The notes beneath the pieces were generated by a model. That model worked only from the letters and a program-made list of their open reading frames with translations, was not told the DNA's origin and did not search any database. Shown here piece after piece: positions 1 through 9,417 of a stretch of DNA of 64,000 nucleotides (position 1 is the stretch's first letter; each line of letters opens with the position of its first letter). The DNA comes from Deinococcus aetherius. GTDB taxonomy: Bacteria > Deinococcota > Deinococci > Deinococcales > Deinococcaceae. A program made the translations under genes and the position numbers. Location: the NCBI RefSeq assembly GCF_025997855.1, contig NZ_AP026560.1:1452001-1516000 (forward strand), read 5' to 3'.

Positions 1-1050
1 GGCAGGGGTGGTCACGCTCAGAGAGGCGTTCTTCGCCCCGGGGAAGTCGTTCTGCTCCTGCGCCCAGATGCGCGCCCCCTCGGTCGCCATCCAGCGGGCG
101 AAGGCGAACGCCTCCCTGGGGTGCTTCGAGCCGACCGGGATTTCGAGATTGAAGCCGCCGCCCGAGGACGTGCCCGGCCCCGGCTGGCCCGTCGGGGTGG
201 GGATGCGGACCATGCCGTAGTTCAGGTTCGGCGCGTACTTCTTCAGCGTCGCCGCGTACCCGCCGATGTCGATGATCATGCCCAGCTTGCCCGAGATGAA
301 GGGGTCCTGGGCCCCGCTGCCGAAGGAACTCTTGAACGCCTGCACGTTGCGGGCCCCCAGGCGGTCGGTCCAGTCCTTGATCCAGGTCAGCGTCTTCACG
401 GCCGCCGGGTTGGTGAAGCGCGGGTTCACCATCTCCTCGTCCCACATGCTGCCGCCCGCGTTCGCCACCCAGCTCTCCAGCCCGAAGCTGCCGTAGAGGG
501 GATGGAAGCCGATGCGGCTGTAGACCGGCCCGGTCTTCTTGTCGAGCCGCTTCGCGTACGCCTCCAGCTCGTCCCAGGTCGCCGGCGGCTTGTTCGGGTT
601 GAGGCCAGCCTCCTTGAAGAGGTCCTTGTTGTAGTACAGGAAGCGGGTGTCCGTCACGAAGGGCAGGCCGTACTGGGCGCCCTTGTAGGTCGCCGTGGCC
701 CAGAGGTTCGGGTAGAACTGACTCTTCAGCTTCTCCGCCCCCAGCGGGCTGAGGTTGGTCGCCTGGTTCTTCGCGGCCCGCAGCGGCGTCGTGCGGATGT
801 CGATCACCACCACGTCCGGCGGGTTCTTCGCGGCGATAGCGGCCAGCGTCTTCGTCGGGAGCTGGTCGAAGGGCACGAAGGTGTACTTCACCTGGATATT
901 CGGGTTCTTCTTGTTCCAGGTGTCGATGATCCGGTTGATGGTGGGGCGGCGCTGCTCGGAGCCCCAGTGGGCCCACAGGTCGAGGGTCACCGCCTGCGCG
1001 CCCGCCTGGCCGAGCAGGGCGGCCGTAGTCAGAAGCAGAATGTTTTTCAT
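1..1050 (-). CDS. Sugar ABC transporter substrate-binding protein (C-terminus cut off)
   Basis: This is an extracellular solute-binding protein of the carbohydrate-uptake (family 1) type. The start is the ATG at 1048-1050. The first 20 residues form a short positive, then hydrophobic, signal peptide ending AGAQA, and the mature part opens VTLDLWAHWG, as in sugar-binding proteins. The reading frame stays open to base 1, so the last part of the protein lies outside the window. It lies downstream of the YesL-like gene on the same strand, a common pairing in sugar-import loci. The permeases at 9.4-11.3 kb are a possible partner, but that is inference. The exact sugar cannot be told. Confidence 0.85.
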   Translation of the reverse strand, partial: MKNILLLTTAALLGQAGAQAVTLDLWAHWGSEQRRPTINRIIDTWNKKNPNIQVKYTFVPFDQLPTKTLAAIAAKNPPDVVVIDIRTTPLRAAKNQATNLSPLGAEKLKSQFYPNLWATATYKGAQYGLPFVTDTRFLYYNKDLFKEAGLNPNKPPATWDELEAYAKRLDKKTGPVYSRIGFHPLYGSFGLESWVANAGGSMWDEEMVNPRFTNPAAVKTLTWIKDWTDRLGARNVQAFKSSFGSGAQDPFISGKLGMIIDIGGYAATLKKYAPNLNYGMVRIPTPTGQPGPGTSSGGGFNLEIPVGSKHPREAFAFARWMATEGARIWAQEQNDFPGAKNASLSVTTPA

Positions 1051-1191
1051 GTCGAACCTCGTCGGAGTCAGCAAGTTCGGGCGTCGGAAGGAGCGGCCCC
1101 GCCTCTTTCCGGCCGACCACTCACCGCCCGCGCCTCGTCTGACCCGAGTATGGTAGCGGAGGGCGCCACAGTCCCGCTACGCGCTCATTCT

Positions 1192-1848
1192 TTACAACAC
1201 GTCCCGTAACGAGGGCCTACGGCGCGGCGCAGGTTCCCCGGTCGCCACACAGGCCCAGTACAGCAGCAGTGCACCGACCCCCACCACCGGCCACAATGAC
1301 GTGAACCACCACCCCAGCCCCGCGAGGAAAAGGGGCGGCAGCGCGCACAGGTGGCTGTAGGCGGGGTAAGCCAGCACGATGCTCACTGCCTCGGTCAGGG
1401 CCCGGCGAAGCGGCACGCCCTCGGCAAGCGCGTCGAGGAAAAAGGGTTGCAGAGCCAACCAGAACCAGGCCAGATAGACACCCAGGACCGCCGTGAGGGT
1501 GCCGGTCAGGGTGCCGGGCCGTGCTTTCCAAAGCTCCACATCGGCGTACAGGACGAAGAGCAGCAGCGCGTTCAGCGCCGCCCACCCGGTCCCCGGCCAC
1601 CACAGCCGCCGCCCGAAGCGGGGAAGCGAGGTGTACGGCTCCTCGGGAACCGACGCGCCCTCCTGCCGCTCGTCCTCGACCTCCAGCACCGCCCGCCGCA
1701 GCCAGGCGTAGGCGGTCAGAGTGGTAGCCCCCAGCGTCAGCAGCGGCCAAGAGGCGACGAGCCACAGCACGTTCACCACGATCAATCGCGGGAGATTGTG
1801 CCAGAGGCGGGCCGTTGCCACACGCCACACAAGCACCGCTCCCCGCAT
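1192..1848 (-). CDS. YesL/DUF624-like membrane protein
   Basis: The 218-residue protein has about five hydrophobic segments: residues 20-45, a pair near 85-130, and two near the C-terminus. It also has a charged loop rich in Glu around residues 55-75. Size, layout and position next to a sugar-binding protein fit the DUF624 (YesL) family, which accompanies carbohydrate ABC importers; the family's biochemical role is not known to me. The start ATG has no Shine-Dalgarno but has a TATCCT box 7 bases upstream, so the message is probably leaderless. The stop is 142 bases before the start of the binding protein, so co-transcription is likely but not shown. Confidence 0.65.
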   Translation of the reverse strand: MRGAVLVWRVATARLWHNLPRLIVVNVLWLVASWPLLTLGATTLTAYAWLRRAVLEVEDERQEGASVPEEPYTSLPRFGRRLWWPGTGWAALNALLLFVLYADVELWKARPGTLTGTLTAVLGVYLAWFWLALQPFFLDALAEGVPLRRALTEAVSIVLAYPAYSHLCALPPLFLAGLGWWFTSLWPVVGVGALLLYWACVATGEPAPRRRPSLRDVL

Positions 1849-1855
1849 GGGGGGC

Positions 1856-1861
1856 AGGATA
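1856..1861 (-). promoter_or_regulatory. -10 box for the YesL-like gene (leaderless)
   Basis: TATCCT on the minus strand, 7 bases before the ATG. This matches the TAnnnT box and spacing of leaderless Deinococcus genes. No clear -35 was found. Confidence 0.5.
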
Positions 1862-1883
1862 GCGTCGGTCTCAAGAGGTGCCT

Positions 1884-2687
<804 letters not shown>

Positions 2688-2694
2688 GCCCGGG

Positions 2695-2700
2695 AAGGTA
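2695..2700 (-). promoter_or_regulatory. -10 box for lysZ (leaderless)
   Basis: TACCTT on the minus strand, 7 bases before the lysZ ATG. It fits the TAnnnT pattern repeated across this window. Confidence 0.5.
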
Positions 2701-2743
2701 GCACGCGGTCAGAACGTGCCTCCGGCAGGTGGTCTGAACACCC

Positions 2744-3937
2744 TCACCCCGCCGTCGCCGCCCGGCGCACGGCCAGCCTCAAGCCGGCGACGAGCAGCGC
2801 CGCCCCGACGAGCGCCGCGAAGACCGCCCCCGCCGTGAAGGCGTGACTCACGTCGTCGCCGCGCACAAAGGGCCGCGCGAGCAGCGGCGAGAGGAACTGC
2901 CCCAGGAAGATGCTCGCCGACAGCCCGCTCATCACCCGCCCGCGAGCGTGGGCCGGGGCCAGGCCCGCCAGGAAGGTCGTGAGGTTCGGGGTGACCAGGC
3001 CCGCGCCCGCCCCGCCGATCATCAGACCGGGGACGACCCACCCGGCCCCGGGGGCGAGGCTCACCACCGTCCACCCGGTCGCCATCGCCAGGATGCTCAG
3101 GCCCGCCGTCAGGGTCGGGGTGCGGGTGCCGCCCCGCCGTGAGAACCACAGCGCCGCAAGCGCCCCCGACAGGGTGCTGATGCCCATGACGAAACCGACC
3201 TGTGCCGGGGCCACCCCCAGTCCTTCCAGTCGGTAGGGAAGCTGCGTGGGCATCAGGTAGAAGACCACCATGTACCCCAGCGCCACCGCGTAGGCCGGGA
3301 GGACCCAGCGCCACGGCACCCGCTCGGCGGCGGCCTCGGCGCTCCTCGCCCCCGTCGTCTCCCCGCGCGGCAGCCGCAGGGCCAGCGGCACGATGAGCAG
3401 GGCGGCGAGGTACACCGCGAAGGGGGCGCGCCACCCCACGCCCGCCAGCAGCCCGCCCAGCGGCAGGAAAATCACCCCGCCGAGGCTGGTGAAGGCACTC
3501 TGCAACCCCAGGAAGCGCGCCCGCGCCTCCCCCGCGAAGAGGTCCGCCACGAGCGCCGACCCCGCCGTCGTCGTCGCCCCTACCGCCAGACCTAGGAAGA
3601 CCCGACCGAGCATGAGGGTGGTCAGGTCCGGCGCGTAGAGCCCGCTCGACCCGGCGAGGGCGTAGAGCAGCATCGCCACGACGAGGACCGGACGCCGCCC
3701 GATCCGGTCCGTGACGTACCCGCTGATGGGTGCACTTACGGCGATGGCGAGACCCACCACCGTCACGGTCAGGCGCACGAGGACGTCGGCGTTCGGCAAG
3801 CCCGCGAAATGCGCCTGCATGGCGGGCAGCGAGGGCGCGATGGTCGCCCCGCTCATGATGGTGAGGGTGGCGGTGAAGAGCAGCGTCAGCCGAGTGACCA
3901 GGGGCACGGGCGGGGAAAGGGGGGAGGAGACCGTCAT
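2744..3937 (-). CDS. MFS transporter
   Basis: Inner-membrane major facilitator of 397 residues with about twelve hydrophobic segments. The loop DRIGRRPVLVV (about residues 82-92) after the second helix is the MFS motif A, and the family-typical SALVADLF motif follows near residue 135. Closest in style to drug/sugar-efflux DHA1 members, but the substrate cannot be read from sequence. The gene ends 56 bases before the lysZ start on the same strand. The start ATG at 3935-3937 has no good ribosome site; the next in-frame ATG would cut into the first helix, so this start is kept. Confidence 0.85.
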   Translation of the reverse strand: MTVSSPLSPPVPLVTRLTLLFTATLTIMSGATIAPSLPAMQAHFAGLPNADVLVRLTVTVVGLAIAVSAPISGYVTDRIGRRPVLVVAMLLYALAGSSGLYAPDLTTLMLGRVFLGLAVGATTTAGSALVADLFAGEARARFLGLQSAFTSLGGVIFLPLGGLLAGVGWRAPFAVYLAALLIVPLALRLPRGETTGARSAEAAAERVPWRWVLPAYAVALGYMVVFYLMPTQLPYRLEGLGVAPAQVGFVMGISTLSGALAALWFSRRGGTRTPTLTAGLSILAMATGWTVVSLAPGAGWVVPGLMIGGAGAGLVTPNLTTFLAGLAPAHARGRVMSGLSASIFLGQFLSPLLARPFVRGDDVSHAFTAGAVFAALVGAALLVAGLRLAVRRAATAG

Positions 3938-4006
3938 GCCCCGAGGTTGCGCCCAACGTGCGGGCGCAAACGTGCGTTTCCTCCCCAGGAACAGAAGCGC
4001 TTACAC

Positions 4007-4318
4007 CTACAGCCCAAAGACGCCCCGCTGCCCCGGCTGCACGAGGTCCACGTACTCGCGGTGTTCACGGATAAAGGCCGCCACGAAGGGGCACATGGGC
4101 ACGACCTGTCGCCCCTGGGCGCGGGCGTCGTCGAGCGCCGCGCGGACGAGGGTGCTTCCCAGCCCCTGCCCCTCGTGTCCCTCCTCGATCTCGGTGTGCG
4201 TGAACATCAGCGCGGGCCCTGCCGGGCGGTACTCGGCGATCCCCACGACGTTGCCGTCCAGGCGGAGTTCGTAACGACGTTCGGCCTCGTTGTTGGTCAC
4301 CTGCGTGTCGTCGCTCAT
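4007..4318 (-). CDS. GNAT-type N-acetyltransferase (small, YjdJ-like)
   Basis: A 103-residue single-domain protein of the small GNAT group. The core is HTEIEEGHEGQGLGSTLV (about residues 41-58), which carries the acetyl-CoA-binding GQGLGS turn, followed by a helix and the VVPMCPFVAAFI strand-helix typical of this subgroup. These proteins are much shorter than normal GNATs and their substrates are mostly unknown. Its ATG overlaps the stop of the DUF84 gene by four bases (ATGA), so it is the last gene of a translationally coupled trio. Confidence 0.85.
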   Translation of the reverse strand: MSDDTQVTNNEAERRYELRLDGNVVGIAEYRPAGPALMFTHTEIEEGHEGQGLGSTLVRAALDDARAQGRQVVPMCPFVAAFIREHREYVDLVQPGQRGVFGL

Positions 4319-4833
4319 GGCTCAGGGTACAGCCCCGGGTCCAGAAAGGGGACGGCGGCGAACGCCACCCCCTGCCGCCACACGTCCGCCCGCGTCACCA
4401 GCCCCCGGCTGAGCGCGCCGAAACTCCCCACGCCCCGGTTCACGTCCACCGTGCCCAGCAGCTCGTCCATGACCCGGCCCAGCTCCTCGCCCGCCCGCAC
4501 CCGCGCCGCGACCCCGGGGGGCAGCCGCATCTCCGCCGTGCGCGCGACCTCCACCCGATCCCCGCGCGCCACCGCGACGAAGCCGAAGAGCCGGGCCTCC
4601 TCTCTCTCGAAGGTCACGCCGCCCTCCAGCCCGACGCCCCAGTCTGCGCCGACGAGGGCCGCCCGCGCCCGGTTGACCGCCCCCTCGCGCGTCTGCGCCT
4701 CCCCGACGGGTTGCCCCGGCACGCCGCTGGGCACGTCCACCCCCTCCACCTCGGCGTCCGGCCACCACGCGCCGAACACCTCGCGCACCGGCCGCACCTT
4801 CGCGGGGTTCAGGCTGCCCACCCGCACCCTCAT
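4315..4833 (-). CDS. DUF84 family NTPase (inosine/xanthosine triphosphatase-like)
   Basis: The 172-residue protein starts MRVRVGSLNPAKVRPVREVF, the nucleotide-contacting N-terminus of the YjjX/DUF84 family. Further motifs are SGVPGQPVGEAQTREGAVNRA and GVGLEGGV with the conserved glutamate. Known members hydrolyse inosine and xanthosine triphosphates and so clean the nucleotide pool. The frame is open further upstream, but the ATG at 4831-4833 is chosen because it starts exactly at the family N-terminus and overlaps the stop of the DinB-like gene in an ATGA junction. The downstream GNAT gene overlaps in the same way. Confidence 0.88.
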   Translation of the reverse strand: MRVRVGSLNPAKVRPVREVFGAWWPDAEVEGVDVPSGVPGQPVGEAQTREGAVNRARAALVGADWGVGLEGGVTFEREEARLFGFVAVARGDRVEVARTAEMRLPPGVAARVRAGEELGRVMDELLGTVDVNRGVGSFGALSRGLVTRADVWRQGVAFAAVPFLDPGLYPEP

Positions 4834-5252
4834 TCCGCGTCCACCGGCCAGTCCCCGAGGACTCTGCGCAGCAGGGCCACCTGCCCCCAGTGGTAGGCGT
4901 TGTGCGCGGCGAGGTCGGTGAGCACGTCCCGCGCCCGCTCGGAGGGGTCCCCCGCCAGCGCCTGCGCCTCGGCGAGTTCGAGGGTGAGTTCGTCCAGCAG
5001 GTGCCGCCACGCCGCCCCGGTGATGGGTGCGCCCGGCCACACGTCGAGCCCTTCCGGCCACGCCTGGGTGCGGCCCGAGGCGAGGTCGAGGCTGGCGCGT
5101 CCGGTGACGGCGAGGTGGGCGAGCACGGCGGCGAGGGTGTACGGCACGCCGGGCACGGTTCGGGAGGCGGCCTCCAGGGTGAGCCCTTCGAGCAGACGGG
5201 ACGGCTCGCGGAAGGCGGCCCCGCCTGCCAGGGAGGCTTGCAACAGGTTCAT
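4830..5252 (-). CDS. DinB-like four-helix protein
   Basis: A 140-residue protein starting MNLLQASLAGG. A helical layout, a central PYTLAAVLAHLAVTGRASLDL and a C-terminal LAAHNAYHWGQVALLRRVLG match the DinB/YfiT metal-binding fold. The histidines in the central HLAV and in HNAYHWGQ are the likely metal ligands. Members act as thiol-dependent transferases or are uncharacterised; the family is greatly expanded in Deinococcus. It is the first gene of the overlapping set with DUF84 and GNAT. A longer frame reaches 5708 but crosses the opposite-strand response regulator, so the ATG at 5250-5252 is preferred. Confidence 0.8.
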   Translation of the reverse strand: MNLLQASLAGGAAFREPSRLLEGLTLEAASRTVPGVPYTLAAVLAHLAVTGRASLDLASGRTQAWPEGLDVWPGAPITGAAWRHLLDELTLELAEAQALAGDPSERARDVLTDLAAHNAYHWGQVALLRRVLGDWPVDAE

Positions 5253-5391
5253 GGGCCCCAGCCTAGCCTGCCCCCGCGTCTCAAGGGACCCCCAAGGCCG
5301 CGTTTCGGGAGCGTAAAGGGGGCGGGCCGTCTTTCGGGTATTTCTGTCGGGGCGGGGGCCGACACTACGGGGCAGAGGACGGGAGACGCCG

Positions 5392-5838
5392 ATGTTCAGT
5401 TCCGACACCACGCCCATCGAGATTCTGCTCGTCGAGGACACCGAGGCCGACATCCTCCTGACCGAGGAGGCCTTCGCGGCGGCGGGCATCGCCAACCGCC
5501 TGCACGTCGTCCGCGACGGGGTCGAGGCCCTCGCCTTCCTGCGCCAGGAGGGCAGGTACGCAGGCGCCCCCCGCCCCGACGTGATCCTCCTCGACATCAA
5601 CATGCCGCGCATGAACGGCCTCGAACTCCTCGCCGTCCTCAAGCGCGATCCTACCCTCATGACCATCCCGGTCATCATCCTCACGACCAGCCAGGCCGAG
5701 GAGGACATCCTGCGGTCGTACCAGGCCCACGCCGCGAGCTACGTCGTCAAACCCATCGACTTCGGCCGCTTCTACGAGGCGATCCAGGCCCTCGGCCGCT
5801 ACATGCTGACCATCGTGCGGGTGCCGCCGCCGGGGTAA
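5392..5838 (+). CDS. Single-domain response regulator (Rcp1-like)
   Basis: A 148-residue receiver domain with no output domain. The acidic pocket is VEDTEAD (residues 14-20), the phospho-acceptor is D68 in LLDINMPRMNG, T97-T98 lies in IILTTS, and the conserved lysine is K120 in VVKPID. The variant with long beta4-alpha4 spacing and DIL/LTEEAF helix resembles the Rcp1 regulators that pair with bacteriophytochromes or other histidine kinases. No kinase gene is next to it. It stands alone between the DinB-like gene, transcribed away, and the hydrolase, transcribed towards it. Confidence 0.9.
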   Translation: MFSSDTTPIEILLVEDTEADILLTEEAFAAAGIANRLHVVRDGVEALAFLRQEGRYAGAPRPDVILLDINMPRMNGLELLAVLKRDPTLMTIPVIILTTSQAEEDILRSYQAHAASYVVKPIDFGRFYEAIQALGRYMLTIVRVPPPG

Positions 5839-5857
5839 GCGGGGGCGAGACCATGCT

Positions 5858-6631
5858 TCACGGCGCCAGGAGGAACCGGACGGTCTCGTCCCGCATCTTC
5901 TGGCTCGTGTAGTGGCCCACTCCTGGAAATACGGCCTCGCGGAAGGTTTCGGGGCAACCCGCCCGCGCGTACGCCTCGCGGTAGGCGGCGGCGGTCGGAA
6001 CGTGGTGGGCGGCGAGGGGAAAGGCCGGGTCCACGTCCCCACTCGCCAGCAGGAGGGGCGTGGGCGGGGCGTCCCCCGCGTGATCGAGCGGGCGGTGGGC
6101 GTCCAGGAAGGCGCGCAGTTCCGGCCTCCGCACCTCCGGCTCGTGCCAGATGCCAGAGGAGATCAAGGCCGCCGCCCGTCTCACCCGTTTCTGGGTACGG
6201 GCGAGGGTCTGCGTCACGTACCCGCCCATGCTCGACCCGGTGACGGAGACAGGGACCGGGCCGAACAACTCTGCCAGGGCGTCCAGCAGGGACGGGGCCT
6301 CCGCGACCGTGCGCCGCACGCTCTCCCAGACGTACTCGCGGGCGTTGAGTTCAGGGGGCGTGTCCCCCAGCCGCTCACCGTGGAGCGCCGCGTCCGGGAT
6401 GACGACGGCCCAGCCGTGCGTCGTCAGGGCGGAATACACGCCCAGCTTCCCCTCCTTCGCCGCCCAGGCGCCGTGATAGGTGAGGCACACGGCCCGCACG
6501 TCGGCCAGTTCCGCAGGTCGTTCGATCAGGACGGGGACGCCCGCCAGCACCCGCCGCTCGACCAGGTACGGCGTACCCTCGTGCGTCGGCGTGGCGTGTG
6601 GGTCGGCGGGGTTGAAGGTTCGCTCGGTCAT
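5858..6631 (-). CDS. Alpha/beta hydrolase
   Basis: A 257-residue cytosolic alpha/beta-hydrolase. The nucleophile elbow is GSSMGG (serine near residue 125), the oxyanion region is [12 protein letters not shown], the acid is in [11 protein letters not shown] and the histidine in PGVGHYTS. It resembles YitV/YqkD-type esterases of unknown substrate. The start MTERTFNP is chosen because its ATG overlaps the stop of the histidine phosphatase gene (ATGA at 6628-6631); an upstream extension would lie inside that gene. It is the last gene of the sugar-ABC/FAD operon. Confidence 0.85.
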   Translation of the reverse strand: MTERTFNPADPHATPTHEGTPYLVERRVLAGVPVLIERPAELADVRAVCLTYHGAWAAKEGKLGVYSALTTHGWAVVIPDAALHGERLGDTPPELNAREYVWESVRRTVAEAPSLLDALAELFGPVPVSVTGSSMGGYVTQTLARTQKRVRRAAALISSGIWHEPEVRRPELRAFLDAHRPLDHAGDAPPTPLLLASGDVDPAFPLAAHHVPTAAAYREAYARAGCPETFREAVFPGVGHYTSQKMRDETVRFLLAP

Positions 6632-7179
6632 GCGGGCTCCAGTCGCGCCGCCCGTCCGTCCCTGTCCAGCGCCCAAACGTCGGGATTGCGGAGGTTCGCC
6701 CACCCCTCGAAGTCGAGCCCCAGCGCGAGGGCGAGCAGATTGCCGTGGGTGACGACGGCGGTGAGGCCGTACGGATCACGGGCATCGGCGAGGGCGGTCA
6801 GGACGCGCGTCCGTGCCAGCGTGCCCGACTCACCCCCGGCGAGCATGAGTTCGGCATCCGCGAAACTGGCCCGCAGGTGGGTCATCCAGTCGGGCAGGTC
6901 GGCGCCGCTCAGCACCCGCTCCGTCAACCGCCCGTCCGTCTCGACCGTCAGCCCCAGCCGCTCCGCCAGGGGACCCACCGTGTCCACCGCCCGCCTCCAC
7001 GGACTGCTCACGATGCGGGTGATGCCCAGATCGGCCAGCGTTTCCGCGAGCCGAGCCGCCTGAGCCTCGCCCTCGGAAGTCAGCGGTGCGTCCGGTGCTT
7101 GCCCCGTCGCCTTCGCGTGGCGGATGAGGAGCAGCGTTCCCGCCGCGATCTTCGGCTGATCGCTGACCGCCCCCCTCAC
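6628..7179 (-). CDS. Histidine phosphatase family protein
   Basis: A 183-residue phosphoglycerate-mutase-like phosphatase. The N-terminal [11 protein letters not shown] holds the catalytic Arg-His, [19 protein letters not shown] holds the second arginine, the acid donor lies in GRLTERV, and [10 protein letters not shown] holds the second histidine. The substrate is not evident; such proteins range from sugar-phosphate phosphatases to SixA-like enzymes. The start is taken as the GTG that overlaps the FAD-oxidoreductase stop (GTGA); the longer frame lies inside that gene. It overlaps the following hydrolase by four bases as well. Confidence 0.85.
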   Translation of the reverse strand: MRGAVSDQPKIAAGTLLLIRHAKATGQAPDAPLTSEGEAQAARLAETLADLGITRIVSSPWRRAVDTVGPLAERLGLTVETDGRLTERVLSGADLPDWMTHLRASFADAELMLAGGESGTLARTRVLTALADARDPYGLTAVVTHGNLLALALGLDFEGWANLRNPDVWALDRDGRAARLEPA

Positions 7180-8549
7180 ACGTTCCCCCCCAGCCGCCGC
7201 ATCTCCGCTTGCAGGGCCGCCACGTCCACGCAGCGCACCCGGCCCCCGTGCTCCCGCGCCGACCACGCCGCCGCGATCCCCGCCGCCTCGCCCATCGTGT
7301 GACAGTTCTGCTGCACCCGGATCGCCGACTGCGCCTCGAAGGTGCTCGACGCCGAGCGGCCCGGCACGAGGAGGTTGGTGATCCCCTGCGGCACGATGGA
7401 GCGGTAGGGAATCTCGTGGTAGGCGTCAGGGGCGAAGTACGGCGCCTTTCCCTCCCGCTCGTGCAGGAGGTGGGCCCCCGCCTTCACCGAGTGGATGTCC
7501 ACCGGGTAGTGGTTGCGGCAGATCGAGTCCTCGAAGCGGCGGCAGTCGAGGATGTCCTCCAGGGTCAGCGTGTATTCCCCAACGATGCGCCGTGTCTCGC
7601 GCACCCCCACCATCGGGGCGACGGTGCCGATGTAGGCCGACTCGCACCCCTTCAGGTAACGGCGGCAGAACGCGGTCAGCCGGTCTATCGCCGCCCGCCC
7701 GTCCGTCTGCGCCGCGCTGAGGTGCCAGGGGTCCGCCCCGTCGTTGAGGTCCGCCCGGATGCGCGGGCAGTTGAAGCTGATCTCGCCGGGCCGCCCCGGC
7801 ACGCTGAACCCCTGGAAGTAGTCGCCGTCGCGCTCCAGCAGCACGCCGGAGTCCACCGCCTCCCGGAAGAGGGGTTCGAGGGTGGACTTCTTGCCCCACA
7901 CCATCCAGAAGTGCAGGAAGCTGGGGCCCGTCTGCCCCTGCCCGTGGGCGTTCAGGAAGGCGCACAGCCGCCCCGTGTCCACCCCCGCGAGCGTGAAGCG
8001 CAGGCTCATCGCCTGGTGGATGCCCTCCTCGTCGCCCGCGTGGAAGGGAACGTCCGCCCCCACGGCCACGTCCGCGTCCCCTGTGGAGTCGATGAACACG
8101 CCCGCGTGAAGGGCCTGCAATCCCCCCTTGTTGTGGACGACGAGCGCGGTGATCCGCCCCACCTCCACGAGCGGCTGGACGACATGCGTGTGGTACAGCA
8201 CCTCACCGCCCGACTCCAGCAGCATCTCCTCCAGCACGAACTTCATGCCCTCGGGGTTGAACCAGTTGTCGTTGCCGCCGGGGTCGGTCGCCCCGTCGCC
8301 CCGCGCGTGCAGTCTCGCCTTGAGTTCGTCCGTCAGCCCCCGGTTGAGGTTCCGCCCCGCCGAGACGTTGCGCATCAGCGGCGTCACCCACGCGTTCGTC
8401 CCCGTGCCGCCCAGGCTGCCCTGCGCCTCCACGACGAGCACGCGCGCCCCGGCCCGCGCGGCGGCGATGCCCGCGATGGCGCCAGCGGTGCCGCCCCCGG
8501 CGACGAGGACATCCCAGGTGCGGGGTTCGGTGTGGTAGGGGAGAGTCAC
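7176..8549 (-). CDS. FAD-dependent oxidoreductase (FAD_oxidored type)
   Basis: A 457-residue flavoprotein. The Rossmann dinucleotide motif is at the N-terminus ([20 protein letters not shown], residues about 12-31) followed by [19 protein letters not shown] mid-protein and the C-terminal [17 protein letters not shown] complete the FAD site. Proteins of this family, often in carbohydrate loci, oxidise unknown small molecules. The GTG start overlaps the stop of the upstream lipoprotein gene (GTGA), and its own stop overlaps the histidine phosphatase start. The position behind two sugar ABC permeases suggests a role in using the imported compound; this is inference. Confidence 0.85.
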   Translation of the reverse strand: MTLPYHTEPRTWDVLVAGGGTAGAIAGIAAARAGARVLVVEAQGSLGGTGTNAWVTPLMRNVSAGRNLNRGLTDELKARLHARGDGATDPGGNDNWFNPEGMKFVLEEMLLESGGEVLYHTHVVQPLVEVGRITALVVHNKGGLQALHAGVFIDSTGDADVAVGADVPFHAGDEEGIHQAMSLRFTLAGVDTGRLCAFLNAHGQGQTGPSFLHFWMVWGKKSTLEPLFREAVDSGVLLERDGDYFQGFSVPGRPGEISFNCPRIRADLNDGADPWHLSAAQTDGRAAIDRLTAFCRRYLKGCESAYIGTVAPMVGVRETRRIVGEYTLTLEDILDCRRFEDSICRNHYPVDIHSVKAGAHLLHEREGKAPYFAPDAYHEIPYRSIVPQGITNLLVPGRSASSTFEAQSAIRVQQNCHTMGEAAGIAAAWSAREHGGRVRCVDVAALQAEMRRLGGNV

Positions 8550-8908
8550 TGGACGTTGACCTTGCCCCATAACTTGCCGTTGACGATGACCTCGAAGGGG
8601 CCGACGCGGGCGGGCGTACCGGGATCGGCGTAGACCTTCGTCTCGTTCTTCACGGTTGCAGAACAGGCCACACCGACCAGAACGCTGCCGCGCGTGGTCA
8701 ACGTCAGGCGGCTGGCCGTTCGCTGCGCGCTGAAGCCGTCGAACGTCCCGCACCCCAGCCCGACCGTCACCGTGACGTTCATGGCCTCGGTCGCCCTTAC
8801 GCTCGCCGGGAACTGCACGTCCGCGACCCCCGGGCTGTTCGGGGCCCTGATAAGTCCGCAGGCGCTTAGTGGCAGAGCGAGGGCTGTGGCGACGAGCATT
8901 TTTCTCAC
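8546..8908 (-). CDS. Small lipoprotein, paralogue of the next gene upstream
   Basis: A 120-residue protein with a lipoprotein signal (lipobox LSAC) and a beta-rich mature part. Its last 25 residues closely match the neighbouring lipoprotein, including PFEVIVNGK and WGKV. The start is taken as GTG, giving VRKMLVATALAL, because the paralogue begins MRKMG. No known domain was recognised. It lies inside the sugar-ABC/FAD operon, with its stop overlapping the FAD oxidoreductase start, so a surface role linked to that system is plausible but unproven. Confidence 0.7.
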   Translation of the reverse strand: MRKMLVATALALPLSACGLIRAPNSPGVADVQFPASVRATEAMNVTVTVGLGCGTFDGFSAQRTASRLTLTTRGSVLVGVACSATVKNETKVYADPGTPARVGPFEVIVNGKLWGKVNVQ

Positions 8909-8984
8909 GCCCTTATCCTGCCACTCTCCCCGCTGTCGAACGTCCGGGCGTGCCAACGCTCTTGCTCCCCCCGCAATCATCCGA

Positions 8985-9371
8985 TCACCGGACCTCGACC
9001 TTGCCCCACGACTTCCCATTGACGATGACCTCGAAGGGGCTGGTGCGGGTGGGGGTGCCGGGGTCGGTGTAGGACAGGGTGCTCTCGGTGTAGACGGCGG
9101 GGCACACTGCCCCATAGTTGGTCTTGGTCGCCTCGGCCTTCAGGGTGAGGGTTTGAGCCGTCCGGGACACCAGGGTCAGGCGGTGGTTCGTGTCCTCGCA
9201 CGATCCCATACCAACCCGCACATCCACCTGCATAGGCGCCGTCGGGGAAACGGTGGCAGGAAGAGTGACGTTGACGACGCCCAGGGTGACGGGGCGAGGT
9301 ATCCCCAGAAGTCCGCACCCACCGAGGGGCAGCGCGAGAAGCAGCACGGCGGCCAATCCCATTTTCCTCAT
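8985..9371 (-). CDS. Small lipoprotein, paralogue of the next gene downstream
   Basis: A 128-residue predicted lipoprotein (MRKMGLAAVLLL, lipobox LGGC). The mature domain is beta-rich and ends PFEVIVNGKSWGKVEVR, almost the same ending as the gene at 8546-8908. At DNA level the last ~70 bases of the two genes align visibly, so they arose by tandem duplication. No family was recognised. It follows the permease gene by 46 bases on the same strand and precedes its copy by 76 bases. Confidence 0.7.
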   Translation of the reverse strand: MRKMGLAAVLLLALPLGGCGLLGIPRPVTLGVVNVTLPATVSPTAPMQVDVRVGMGSCEDTNHRLTLVSRTAQTLTLKAEATKTNYGAVCPAVYTESTLSYTDPGTPTRTSPFEVIVNGKSWGKVEVR

Positions 9372-9417
9372 TCGCCCATCCTGCCATCCCCGGCCCTGTC
9401 CCACAGCCGCATTTGCC

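Noticed and set aside
5253..5708. Extension of the DinB-like gene upstream of its ATG
   Set aside because: The extension runs antisense through the response regulator gene, which has clear receiver-domain residues.
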